A DNA stretch of 64,000 nt, taken from positions 305,434 through 369,433 of the forward strand of contig NZ_KQ948851.1 in the NCBI RefSeq assembly GCF_001514215.1, in the 5' to 3' direction. This stretch comes from Streptomyces bungoensis (GTDB lineage Bacteria; Actinomycetota; Actinomycetes; Streptomycetales; Streptomycetaceae). The translations under genes and the position numbers were made by a program. This document shows, piece by piece, positions 44,226 to 55,171 of this stretch; position 1 is the stretch's first letter, and each line of letters begins with the position of its first letter. The notes beneath the pieces are model-generated. The model saw only the letters and a program-made list of their open reading frames with translations, searched no databases and had not been told where the DNA came from.

Positions 44226-44795
44226 ATGCGCAAGCTCACCTACTACGTCGCCGCCACCCTCGACGGCTACATCGCCGCCCCGGACGGCAGCTACGACTTC
44301 CTCCCCTTCGAGGGGGAGGTCCGGGAGGCGATCCTCGCGGAGTACCCCGAGACGATGCCGGCCCATGTGCGCGGGCCGTTCGGCCTGACGGACACCCCCA
44401 ACCGGCACTTCGACACCGTGATCATGGGGCGCGGCACCTACGAGCCGGCCCTGAAGGCGGGCATCACCAGCCCCTACCCCCACCTGGAGCAGTACGTCGT
44501 CTCCCGCACCCTGACCGCCGGCGACCCGGACGTGCGGATCGTCGCCGACGACCCGGTCGCGCTGGCGCGCGGCCTGAAGGAGCGTGACGGCATGGGCATC
44601 TGGCTGGCCGGCGGCGGCAAGCTGGCCGCCGCTCTCCGCTACGAGATCGACGAACTGGTCATCAAGCACAACCCGGTCGTCATCGGCGCCGGCATCCCGC
44701 TGTTCGACGGCCCGTTCGCTCCCACCGGCTTCCTGCCGACCGCCCGCCGCGCCTTCGACTCCGGCGTCACCGTCGTCACCTACGCGAGGAAATGA
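44226..44795 (+). CDS. Dihydrofolate reductase-family protein (RibD C-terminal type)
   Basis: The 189-aa protein has KLTYYVAATLDGYIAAPDGSYDFL at the start, VIMGRGTYEPALKAG in the middle and GIWLAGGGKLAAALRYEIDELVIKHNPVVIGAGIPLF near the end. This is the pattern of the RibD/DHFR-like reductases common in actinobacteria. It probably uses NADPH; the substrate is unknown. It begins at ATG 44226 with AAGAGAG upstream. It is presumably induced through the divergent TetR. Confidence 0.9.
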   Translation: MRKLTYYVAATLDGYIAAPDGSYDFLPFEGEVREAILAEYPETMPAHVRGPFGLTDTPNRHFDTVIMGRGTYEPALKAGITSPYPHLEQYVVSRTLTAGDPDVRIVADDPVALARGLKERDGMGIWLAGGGKLAAALRYEIDELVIKHNPVVIGAGIPLFDGPFAPTGFLPTARRAFDSGVTVVTYARK

Positions 44796-44844
44796 GGGGT
44801 CGAGGCCGTCCGGCGCTTCCGCGGCCGCCGCTCCCCCCACCCGC

Positions 44845-45765
44845 TCACAGCGCCCGCGCGATGGAGGCGATCCCCTCCGGCCCCACCCGGCAGCACCCGC
44901 CCACCAGCCGGGCCCCCGCGTCCCGCCAGCCCCTGACCTGCTCGGCGCCGAACGTGCTCCGCCCCCGCCACGCGCGTGCCCGCGCGTCCCACGTCTCCCC
45001 GCTGTTGGGGTAGACCACGACCGGCTTGCCGGTCACCCGCGCCGCGACCCGGGCGGCGTACTCCACGTCCCGCGGCGCACAGCAGTTCACCCCGACCGCG
45101 ATGACCTCGTCCACGTCGGCGGCAAGCGCGAACGCCTCCTCCAGCGGCTGCCCGGCGCGGGTGTGCCGGCCGTCGACGGTGTACGACAGCCAGGCCGGCA
45201 CCCCCAGCCCGCGCACCGCCCGCAGCAGCGCCGCCGCCTCCTCGGCGTCCGGCACCGTCTCCAGCGCCAGCACGTCCGGCGCGGCGGCGGCCAGCACCTC
45301 CATGCGCGGCCGGTGGAACCGCTCCAGTTCGTCCACGCCCAGCCCGTACCGGCCCCGGTACTCGGAGCCGTCCGCGAGCATCGCCCCGTACGGCCCGACC
45401 GACGCCGCCACCCACAGCGGACGCGCGGCCCCGGCCGCCCGCGCCCGCCGGGCCGCCTCGCGGGCCAGCTCCACGCTCAGGGCCAGCAGCCGGGCCGCCT
45501 CCGCGCGGCCGGTGCCGCGCCGGGCGAACCCCTCGAAGGTGGCCTGGTAGCTGGCGGTGATCGCCACGTCGGCGCCCGCCGTGAAGTAGGCGAGGTGCGC
45601 GTCGGTGACCGCCTCGGGCCGCTCGGCGAGCAACCGGGCCGACCACAGCTCGTCGCTCAGGTCGTACCCGGCCGACTCGAGCTGGTTGGACAGACCGCCG
45701 TCGAGTACGACCGTCCCGGCGGCGAGGGCCTCGGCGAGGCCGGGCGAGGTGGCGCTGCTGCTCAT
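44845..45765 (-). CDS. mmuM: Homocysteine S-methyltransferase
   Basis: The 306-aa zinc enzyme uses S-methylmethionine or SAM to methylate homocysteine to methionine. It has LDGGLSNQLESAGYDL at the start, VGVNCCAPRDVEYA (first zinc Cys) and GGCCRVGPEGI at the C-terminus (Cys pair). These three Cys bind zinc. It is full length and alone, convergent with the reductase. I saw no SAM riboswitch upstream. Confidence 0.92.
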   Translation of the reverse strand: MSSSATSPGLAEALAAGTVVLDGGLSNQLESAGYDLSDELWSARLLAERPEAVTDAHLAYFTAGADVAITASYQATFEGFARRGTGRAEAARLLALSVELAREAARRARAAGAARPLWVAASVGPYGAMLADGSEYRGRYGLGVDELERFHRPRMEVLAAAAPDVLALETVPDAEEAAALLRAVRGLGVPAWLSYTVDGRHTRAGQPLEEAFALAADVDEVIAVGVNCCAPRDVEYAARVAARVTGKPVVVYPNSGETWDARARAWRGRSTFGAEQVRGWRDAGARLVGGCCRVGPEGIASIARAL

Positions 45766-46029
45766 GCCACGACGCTAGCCCCTGCCGCGGGAAGGCCGCC
45801 GCCCGGCCCCGCTGCGTCCTCACGGTGGGGCGCCGCCCCGGCCCGTGCGGCCGGCCCCGGCCGAGGCGGCGGCGGTCCGACGACACGACGCCCCCGGCCG
45901 GCCCGGCGCCCGCTGGGCGCGGACAGGCGACTGGCAGTGCACCCACGGTCAAGCCACCCCGCGACGTCCCTCGTAGGGTTGCGGACGTACCGGCGCGTCC
46001 CCTCGCGAGCAAGCACGTCTGGAGCCACC

Positions 46030-46689
46030 GTGACCCGCACCCGTCTCCGCGGTTTCTCCCTCTCCGACACCACCCGCGCGGAGGCCTTCAGCGACGGCGT
46101 GCTGGCCATCGCCGTCACGCTGCTGGCCCTCGGACTCGCCGACCCGCCGCACCGGCCGGGCGGCCTCGGCCACGCGCTGCTGGCCCAGTGGCCCGCCTAC
46201 CTCGGCTACCTGGCCTCCTTCGGATACGTGTCGGTCATCTGGCTCAACCACCACCAGGCCTTCGTGCGGATCCGCGTCATGGACCGCGGACTGCACGCCG
46301 CCAACCTGGTGCTGCTGTTCAGTACGGCGGCGCTCTCGTTCCCCACCTCGGTCGTCGCGGACGCGCTGCGGGCGGACCCCGCGGGTTCCGACGCACGGGT
46401 CGCCGTCGCCCTCTACGCCGGGCTCGCCGCGGTGATGTGCCTGAGCTGGGTGGCCTTCTACCACCAGCTGGCCCGCCGCCCCGGGCTGCTCACACCGGAC
46501 GCGGAGAGCACCTACGTACGGCACGGACGCCTGCGCTCCTGGGCCGGAGCGCTCGCGTACGCAGCCGCCGGGCTGCTCGGCGTCCTCGTCTCGCCGCTGC
46601 TGGCGGTCGCCGTCTTCGTCCTGCTGCCCGTCTTCTACTTCGTCACCAGCGAAGGGCTCCCCGAGGGCCGGGCGGGGGCGGGGGCCTGA
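46030..46689 (+). CDS. TMEM175-family (DUF1211) membrane protein
   Basis: The 219-aa protein starts at GTG 46030 with GGAG six nt upstream. The first helix carries the family signature RAEAFSDGVLAIAVTLLALGL, with the FSD motif. Six helices are readable (YLGYLASFGYVSVIWL; GLHAANLVLLFSTAALSFP; VALYAGLAAVMCLSWVAFY; ALAYAAAGLLGVLVSPLLAVAVFVLLPVFYFV). Human TMEM175 and bacterial relatives conduct potassium or protons; which ion this one passes is unknown. Confidence 0.88.
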   Translation: MTRTRLRGFSLSDTTRAEAFSDGVLAIAVTLLALGLADPPHRPGGLGHALLAQWPAYLGYLASFGYVSVIWLNHHQAFVRIRVMDRGLHAANLVLLFSTAALSFPTSVVADALRADPAGSDARVAVALYAGLAAVMCLSWVAFYHQLARRPGLLTPDAESTYVRHGRLRSWAGALAYAAAGLLGVLVSPLLAVAVFVLLPVFYFVTSEGLPEGRAGAGA

Positions 46690-46880
46690 CCGCGGCGGGA
46701 GTGAGCGGGAGGCCCGTTCCGTCCAGGTTCGAGCATGCGCCACCGCCTGCGCGGGACCGGTCCGCGACGAACTCCTCGCCCGGCGCCCGGTGCCCGGCGG
46801 CCCGGTCCGGGGATGAACACCCGGGGCGCCCCGAGGCAACCGGAGCGCCCCGGGCCCCGCGAGGAAGGAGAACGACCCCC

Positions 46881-47270
46881 GTGACCGAACCACCCGCCGA
46901 AGACCGCTCCTTGAGCCCGTACACCGGGTACACCCGCGCCCACTGGGAGGCCACCGCCGACGCCCTGCTCGCCGCCGTGGAGCCGTACGCCACCGCCGAC
47001 CGGGCGCTGTACCACCTGCCCGGCGACCGGGTCAGCCACGCGGGCCGCCTCTCCGACGGCCTGGAGGGCTACGCCCGCACCCTCCTGGCGGCGGCCTTCC
47101 GCCGCGACGAGACCGTGCTCGGCCGCTACGCCGAGGGGCTCGCCGCCGGACCCCGAGGTGTCTGGCCCCGCATCACCGACCGGAGCCAGCCCCTGGTCGA
47201 GGCCGCCTCGATCGCGCTCGCCCTGCGGCTGACCCGGCCCCTGCTGTGGGACCGCCTCGACCAGGGCGGG
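46881..47270 (+). pseudogene. 5' fragment of a DUF2264 gene
   Basis: GTG 46881, with GAGGAAGGAG upstream, opens a frame whose first about 125 residues match the N-terminus of DUF2264 proteins: SLSPYTGYTRAHWEATADALLAAVEPY, LSDGLEGYARTLLAAAFRRD, RYAEGLAAG and EAASIALALRLTRPLLWDRLD. Full members are around 600 aa. After about 47270 the homology ends abruptly and an unnatural Arg/Gly-rich frame runs on without a stop into the next gene. The rest has been deleted. Confidence 0.7.
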
Positions 47271-47615
47271 GGTGAAGGTCACCGCGCACGGGTGAGGCGC
47301 GGGGGGCGGCGGGACGGCAGGAGGTGCCGCCGCCCTGGGCCGCTTCGCGCCGGGCGGTCAGGTTTCAGCCGCGTCTCCGACCCGGGCGTGCGGTACCGCG
47401 CCGCCATCCGAGCCGCGCCCGCCGGCCGCTGCCGCCGCCCGGCTGCTGGAGGACCACCACGAACGTATCCGTGGCGCGGGGGCCGAGGAGGGAACCGCGG
47501 CCCGGGACCCCGAGCCGCCCGTGGCGGTGAGGCGCCGGACGGTGGAGCGGATGGGCGCTCGGGCCGCCCCGTAACTCGCTTGCCCCGTCTCCGCGCAGGC
47601 CGCCAGAATCCGCGG
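47271..47615. other. Decayed segment after the DUF2264 fragment
   Basis: This 345-bp stretch has no recognisable gene. It contains a hairpin GGGCGGCGG (47304-47312)/CCGCCGCCC (47327-47335). A plus-strand frame with RLLEDHHERIRGAGAEE near 47434 might be a scrap of another gene. It probably marks a deletion junction. Confidence 0.45.
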
Positions 47616-47984
47616 ATGACCTCCAGGATTCGCCATGTCACCGTCGACTGCGCCGACGCCCACGCCCTCGGCAGCTTCTGGTCCGCCGCCCTCGGGCTGC
47701 CGCTTCACGAGGACGATCGTCCCGGCGACCCGGAGGCGCTGATCGAGGGGGCCGGGCTGCTCTTCGTCACGGTGCCGGAGGCCAAGACCGTCAAGAACCG
47801 GGTGCACTTCGACCTCCAGCCCCAGGACCGCGGCCGTGACGAGGAGGTCGAGCGGCTGCTCGGACTCGGGGCGACGCTGGTCGACGACCGGCGCAGGGCC
47901 GACGGGACCGGGTGGGCGGTGCTCGCCGATCCGGAGGGCAACGAGTTCTGCGTGGAGCGGAGCGCGGCCGAGCGCGGGGAGTGA
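47616..47984 (+). CDS. VOC-family protein
   Basis: The 122-aa small VOC protein begins RIRHVTVDCADAHALGSFWSAALG and ends GWAVLADPEGNEFCVERS, the two halves of the glyoxalase-like fold with a Glu near the end. KNRVHFDLQPQDRGRDEEVERLLGLGA is typical of the glyoxalase_6 subgroup. The substrate is unknown. ATG 47616 is taken as start although the frame is open far upstream. Confidence 0.85.
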   Translation: MTSRIRHVTVDCADAHALGSFWSAALGLPLHEDDRPGDPEALIEGAGLLFVTVPEAKTVKNRVHFDLQPQDRGRDEEVERLLGLGATLVDDRRRADGTGWAVLADPEGNEFCVERSAAERGE

Positions 47985-48033
47985 GCGCGTCGGTTCGGCG
48001 GGGGCCGAAGCGTTCGGCGGTCAGGATGGCCGT

Positions 48034-48843
48034 ATGAGCGCAGAACCCGCCGTGCCGGACTTCGCCGGACTCCATCAGCGGCCCGGTGAGCCGTTGCTCC
48101 TGCCCAACGCCTGGGACCACGCGTCCGCCGCCCTCCTCGCGGGCCGCGGGTTTCCCGCGATCGGCACGACCAGTCTGGGGGTGGCCGCGGCCGCCGGGCT
48201 GGCCGACGGGGCCGGCGCGACCCGGGAGCAGACCCTGCGGCTGGCCCTCGCCCTCGGATCCGGGTCGTACCTGCTCTCCGTCGACGCCGAGGACGGGTTC
48301 AGTGACGATCCCGGTGAAGTGGCCGAGTTCGCACATCAGTTGTGGACCATGGGGGTCGTCGGGATCAACCTGGAGGACGGGCTCGGGTCCGCCGCCCGGC
48401 ACGCCGCCAAGGTCGCCGCGGTCAAGGCGGCCGTGCCGGGGATGTTCGTCAACGCCCGCACGGACACGTACTGGTCGGGTGACGGGGACGAGACGGAGAC
48501 CCTGCGGCGGCTCGACGCCTGTCAGGAGGCGGGCGCCGACGGGGTGTTCGTGCCGGGGCTGTCCGACCCGGGTCGGATCGCCGCCCTGGTCCGGCGCGTG
48601 GACGTTCCGCTCAACATCCTGTACGCACCGGCCGGACCCACCCCGGCCGAGCTGGCCGGCCTCGGCGTCCGCCGGGTCAGCCTCGGTTCGCTGCTCTACC
48701 GGCGGGCGCTCGGCGCGGCGCTGGACGCGGTGGACGAGCTGGTGGCGGGGCGGGTGCCGGGCGGTACGGCGCCTTCCTACGCCGAGGTGTGCGAGCTGCG
48801 GCGGAACGTCTCGGTGAGCACCTCGGCGAACTCCACCGGGTGA
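48034..48843 (+). CDS. Isocitrate lyase/PEP mutase-family protein (second copy)
   Basis: The 269-aa TIM-barrel enzyme has LLLPNAWDHASAALLAGRGFPAIGTTS, SVDAEDGFSDDPGEVAEFA for the metal site and GVVGINLEDGLG, FVNARTDTYWSG and the VFVPGLSDP strand. It lacks the KRCGH loop of the copy at 39350, so it is nearer oxaloacetate decarboxylase/methylisocitrate-type members. Its 3' end overlaps the convergent hydrolase gene by 67 bp. Confidence 0.85.
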   Translation: MSAEPAVPDFAGLHQRPGEPLLLPNAWDHASAALLAGRGFPAIGTTSLGVAAAAGLADGAGATREQTLRLALALGSGSYLLSVDAEDGFSDDPGEVAEFAHQLWTMGVVGINLEDGLGSAARHAAKVAAVKAAVPGMFVNARTDTYWSGDGDETETLRRLDACQEAGADGVFVPGLSDPGRIAALVRRVDVPLNILYAPAGPTPAELAGLGVRRVSLGSLLYRRALGAALDAVDELVAGRVPGGTAPSYAEVCELRRNVSVSTSANSTG

Positions 48844-49496
48844 TCCAGGGCGCCGAGGTGGCCGCCCGGGAACTCGGCGAAGGCGCCGCCCAGGCGGCCG
48901 GCGAGGAACATCGCCGTCTCGTGCAGGAGCCCGCCCCGGGAGGCCGAGCCCGCGGCCACCGTGAGGCGGTCCGGGTGGGCGAGGGCGGGCGGGGGCGCCC
49001 AGGCGGTGAACGGGCGCAGGACCCGGGCCAGGAAGACGCCCATCGGGGTCGCCGACTCACCTACGGCGGGCGGCCGGTGCGGCCCGTCGAGGCCGGCGAT
49101 CAGCTCGTCGCGGCGGCGCGCACCGTCCGGCAGCGGCGTCACGCACGGTGGCTCGTGGGCGACCACGTGCGCGAGCCGTTCGGGGTGCCGGGCCAGCAGG
49201 TCGAGCACCGCGATCCCGCCGGAGCTGGTGCCGAGGACGTGGGCCCGTTCGCCCGGCGGCAGGACCGCCCGCAGTACCCGGTGGGCGCGCTCGCTCCAGT
49301 CGGCCGGGTGCTGGTCCGGGACCGGGAGGCCCAGGCGGCCGTGGGCGAGGCCCAGGGGGTCGCAGGTCACCACGGTGAAGCGCCGGGCGAGGTGCGTGGT
49401 CAAGGGCTCCAGGCCCATCGGGTGGCCGGCGCCGCCCGGCAGGACCAGGAGGACGGGGCCCGTGCCCGTCACGTCGTGGTGTGCGGGCCCGGTCAT
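48777..49496 (-). CDS. Alpha/beta hydrolase
   Basis: The 239-aa hydrolase has an oxyanion region LLVLPGGAGHPMGLEPL, nucleophile elbow VLGTSSGGIAVLDLLARHP (G-T-S-S-G) and a C-terminal His in FPGGHLGALDHP. The acid Asp is likely in the ALAHPDRLTV region. The substrate is unknown. Its ATG overlaps the upstream TetR stop (ATGA), so the two form an operon controlled by that repressor. Confidence 0.88.
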   Translation of the reverse strand: MTGPAHHDVTGTGPVLLVLPGGAGHPMGLEPLTTHLARRFTVVTCDPLGLAHGRLGLPVPDQHPADWSERAHRVLRAVLPPGERAHVLGTSSGGIAVLDLLARHPERLAHVVAHEPPCVTPLPDGARRRDELIAGLDGPHRPPAVGESATPMGVFLARVLRPFTAWAPPPALAHPDRLTVAAGSASRGGLLHETAMFLAGRLGGAFAEFPGGHLGALDHPVEFAEVLTETFRRSSHTSA

Positions 49497-50086
49497 CGTT
49501 CTCCGGCCTCTTCCGCTTCTCGGGGCCAGTGGGTGAGGGTCACGTGCAGGGCCTCCACCGCCTTGTCCCAGGAGGCCCGCACGTCCCGCGCCGCGCCGAA
49601 GCCGCCGGCCGACTCCAGGGCGCAGTAGCCGTGGAAGGTGCTGCGCAGCAGGCGCACCGCGTCCGTGAGGTCGGGCTCGGCCAGGCCGTAGGCGCGGAGC
49701 ATGCCGTAGGTGACGTCGGCCGTGCGGCGCAGGGCGGGGGTGCCGGCGATCAGGGACTGGTCGATGCGGATCTGGGTGGCCGCGTACCGGCCGGGGTGGC
49801 GCAGGGCGTAGGCCCGGTAGGCGCCCGCGAACGCGGCCAGGGCGTCCCTGCCCGTCCGGCCGGCCACGGCCGCCGCGATCCGGTCGGTCAGTTCCCCGCC
49901 CGCGTGCAGGGCGAGCCGGGTGCGCAGATCGCCCAGTCCGCGGACGTGCGAGTACAGACTCGCGTCCTTCACGCCGAAGTGCCGGGCCAGCGCGGACATG
50001 CTGAGGTGGTCGAACCCGGCCTCGTCGGCGAGTTCCGCCGCGGCGGCGACGATCCGGTCGGCGGTCAGCCCTGCTCGGGGCATCAT
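49493..50086 (-). CDS. TetR/AcrR-family regulator with WHG-type ligand domain
   Basis: The 197-aa repressor has RIVAAAAELADEAGFDHLSMSALARHFGVKDASLYSHVRGLGDL as helix-turn-helix, then a TetR_C WHG-like domain (FAGAYRAYALRHPGRYAATQI, LRSTFHGYCALESAGGFG). It is coupled to the hydrolase gene. Two CCTAGG-N3-CCTAGG sites upstream are its presumed operators. Confidence 0.9.
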   Translation of the reverse strand: MMPRAGLTADRIVAAAAELADEAGFDHLSMSALARHFGVKDASLYSHVRGLGDLRTRLALHAGGELTDRIAAAVAGRTGRDALAAFAGAYRAYALRHPGRYAATQIRIDQSLIAGTPALRRTADVTYGMLRAYGLAEPDLTDAVRLLRSTFHGYCALESAGGFGAARDVRASWDKAVEALHVTLTHWPREAEEAGER

Positions 50087-50133
50087 CGCCCTCCCTCTCG
50101 CGGGCCCGGCCAGGGGTCCCGGTGCGCGGCGAA

Positions 50134-50173
50134 CCTAGGACCCCTAGGATACGGCGAACCTAGGGCTCCTAGG
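50134..50173. promoter_or_regulatory. Tandem CCTAGG-N3-CCTAGG operators
   Basis: CCTAGGACCCCTAGG (50134-50148) and CCTAGGGCTCCTAGG (50159-50173) are two 15-bp palindromic units in direct repeat, 25 bp apart, each preceded by GCGAA. They lie 48-87 bp upstream of the TetR start. The second overlaps the stop codon of the nuclease-type gene. Confidence 0.78.
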
Positions 50174-51524
50174 GAGTGATCGGCGCGTACAGCACGCCCA
50201 GCTTGTCGATCTCGTCGCCGGAGCGGCCGGTGAAGCCGGCGATCTGCCAGCCGGACGGGGCGGTGAAGGTGGTGGTGTCCGCGGTGGCCGAGCCGGTGGT
50301 CAGGGTGCGGCCGCGGTCGGTGCCGAAGGAGGCCGAGAAGATCCGCGTGTGTCCGTCCTTCTGGCCCTCCGTCAGTTTCACGGAGGTCAGGTGCTCGCCG
50401 CCGGCCAGGGTGAGGGACGTGGCGGTGCCGCCCGTGCCGCCGTGCGTGAGGACCGTGCCGTCGCCGTGGGTGAGGGACAGCCCGTCCAGCCGGGCGCCGC
50501 CGCGCAGGGTCAGGGTTCGCGGGGCGGGTGAGGCCGGGAGGTCGTCGGCGTCGGTGAAGGCCGTGCCGTGCGGACCGCCGAAGAAGTCGCTCGCGCGGAG
50601 CTTGGGGCTGACCGTGTAGGTGAAGTCGACGGTGTGCGGGAAGTGGTCGGAGAGGTTCTGGCCGGCGGGGTCCAGGAATCTGGCCCACTCGTCGTTGTAG
50701 CGGGTCGCGGTCAGGGAGACCAGAGGGCTGCCGCGGTAGAGGACCTTGTCCACCACCTCGCAGTCGTTCGGCGGCGCCGACTCCGGGCACATCAGTGGGT
50801 CCGCGCCCTGCGCCGGCGGCGTACCGCCCTTGACCAGGCGTACCCAGGCGTCGGTCAGCCCGTTGCCGTCGACGAGGGTGCGGATGTTGTCGCCGGTGCG
50901 CGTGTAGCGGGTGTTGGTGTCGCCCATGACGATCACCGCGTTGCCCGCCGAGTTGGCCTGGATGAACGCCGACAGCTGGGCGATGTTGGCCCGGCGGGCG
51001 GCCAGCGCGTCGGCGGTGTCGTCGGCGTTCGGGTGCGCGTTGTACAGGTCCACGTACACCCCCTCGGCGAGGCGCACCCGGGCCAGCGTGAAGCCCTTCG
51101 GGGTGAGGCAGTTGGTGCCGGTGCAGTCGTTCCACTTGACGCGCTCGAAGTCGTCGAGGGGGTACGTCGAGAGGGTGTTGAGGCCGTCGCCGATTCCGGC
51201 GCCGCCGCTGGTGGCGGTGCGGTAGGGGTGGTCGTCGCCCGCGTACAGGGCCGCGTGGTAGTTGAAGTCCTCCTGGACGTTGACGATGTCGTACCCCGAC
51301 AGACGGGGCGAGATGAGGGGGGTGTCGGCCGCCGGGTGGCTCGAGCTGAGGCCTTCCGGCAGGCCGGCCACGTTGTACGTCAGGACGCTGAAGCTGCCCG
51401 AGTCCGCTGCCTCGGCGGTACCGGCGGACGCGCTCAGCCCGGCGAGGGTGAGCGTGCCCGCCGCGACGGCGGTGACCAGCCGGCGCACGGGTGTCATGTT
51501 CCTCAGGGGTCTCATGAGCCCCAT
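50169..51524 (-). CDS. Secreted endonuclease/exonuclease/phosphatase-fold protein with jacalin-like C-terminus
   Basis: The 451-aa exported protein has a signal peptide (MTPVRRLVTAVAAGTLTLAGLSASAGTAEA; ATG 51497 may be the true start). The EEP domain, roughly residues 40-305, shows FSVLTYNVAGLP, IVNVQEDFN, VYVDLYNAHPNADD, AVIVMGDTNTRY and LSDHFPHTVDF with the catalytic Glu, Asp-Asn and Asp-His residues. Residues 320-448 repeat jacalin-type strands (ADSFF.., TLRGGARLDGLSLTHGDG, GGEHLTSVKLTEG, GWQIAGFTGRSGDEIDKLGVLYAP), probably glycan-binding. It could be an extracellular nuclease, phosphatase or sphingomyelinase. Confidence 0.87.
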   Translation of the reverse strand: MGLMRPLRNMTPVRRLVTAVAAGTLTLAGLSASAGTAEAADSGSFSVLTYNVAGLPEGLSSSHPAADTPLISPRLSGYDIVNVQEDFNYHAALYAGDDHPYRTATSGGAGIGDGLNTLSTYPLDDFERVKWNDCTGTNCLTPKGFTLARVRLAEGVYVDLYNAHPNADDTADALAARRANIAQLSAFIQANSAGNAVIVMGDTNTRYTRTGDNIRTLVDGNGLTDAWVRLVKGGTPPAQGADPLMCPESAPPNDCEVVDKVLYRGSPLVSLTATRYNDEWARFLDPAGQNLSDHFPHTVDFTYTVSPKLRASDFFGGPHGTAFTDADDLPASPAPRTLTLRGGARLDGLSLTHGDGTVLTHGGTGGTATSLTLAGGEHLTSVKLTEGQKDGHTRIFSASFGTDRGRTLTTGSATADTTTFTAPSGWQIAGFTGRSGDEIDKLGVLYAPITP

Positions 51525-51570
51525 GGTCGGGTCAACAGGCTTGTTTTAAAAGGGTAGTTGAGAAAACTGT

Positions 51571-54480
<2,910 letters not shown>

Positions 54481-54945
54481 TCAGCCCGTGATGCCGGTCT
54501 GTGCGATCCCCTGGACCAGCCGGCGCTGGAGGAAGAGGAGGACGAACAGCAGGGGCGGGATCGAGATGGCGGTCGCCATGAAGATCAGGTGGTGGTTGAC
54601 GGTCTGGTTGGTCATGTACGACGACAGGGCGACCTGGACCGTCCAGGCGCTCGGGTCCTGGCCGATCACCAGCGGCCACAGGAATCAGTTCCCTCGGGAA
54701 CCCGAGGAAGTACTGCCGGAAGAGGAAGCAGGTGAAACCGCTGAACAGGCCCGGGACGATCAGGCCCCGGTAACTGTCCACCCAGCCCCGCGACGACACG
54801 AGGACGAAGCCGGGCACGAAGGTGACGGCCGTGGGGACCATCAGGGTCACCAGGACGCCGTAGAAGACCTTGCCGGCGGGCCGGTACGGGATGCGCGCCA
54901 GGCCGTAGCCGGCGAGGGAGCACACGAACAGCGTGCCCGCGGTCC
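54481..54945 (-). pseudogene. Remnant of a sugar ABC transporter permease (MalG type)
   Basis: Two out-of-frame pieces match a carbohydrate permease. The first (TAGTLFVCSLAGYGLARIPYRPAG through RQYFLGFPREL) ends inside the EAA loop. The second (FLWPLVIGQDPSAWTV through LVQGIAQTGITG) is the normal C-terminus. The EAA loop and one helix, about 35 codons, are missing at the joint near 54680, with a frameshift. The N-terminal third is also gone, with homology stopping near 54945. The gene cannot make a working permease. Confidence 0.85.
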
Positions 54946-55171
54946 CGGTTGCTGCTCGAGTCCGACATGCGACGTCCTTGTCCGATCGGGTACGGCTGCG
55001 GGGCCACGCCGGCGAACCGGACGGCTCGAACTGCCGTGTGGTGCCGGGACGTCAGCCTTCGGTCAATGCTTCGGCAAGAGGTTGGACGAAGTGCGCGGAA
55101 AGCGTGGTCCGTCGTCCGGCATCCCGAACGCGACCAAGCGGCACAGGAGTTGAGGGCCGCCGGGGCCGGCG
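54946..55171. other. Junction region between permease remnant and ROK gene
   Basis: No gene is recognised. A CTTCGG/CTTCGGCAAG repeat around 55060-55080 could be what remains of a sugar-operon operator. In an intact operon, a sugar-binding protein, a first permease and the start of the second would be expected here, so this is the likely deletion scar. Confidence 0.5.

Noticed and set aside
45766..46029. Possible SAM or cobalamin riboswitch upstream of the homocysteine methyltransferase or the following gene
   Set aside because: I found no recognisable conserved core of either class.
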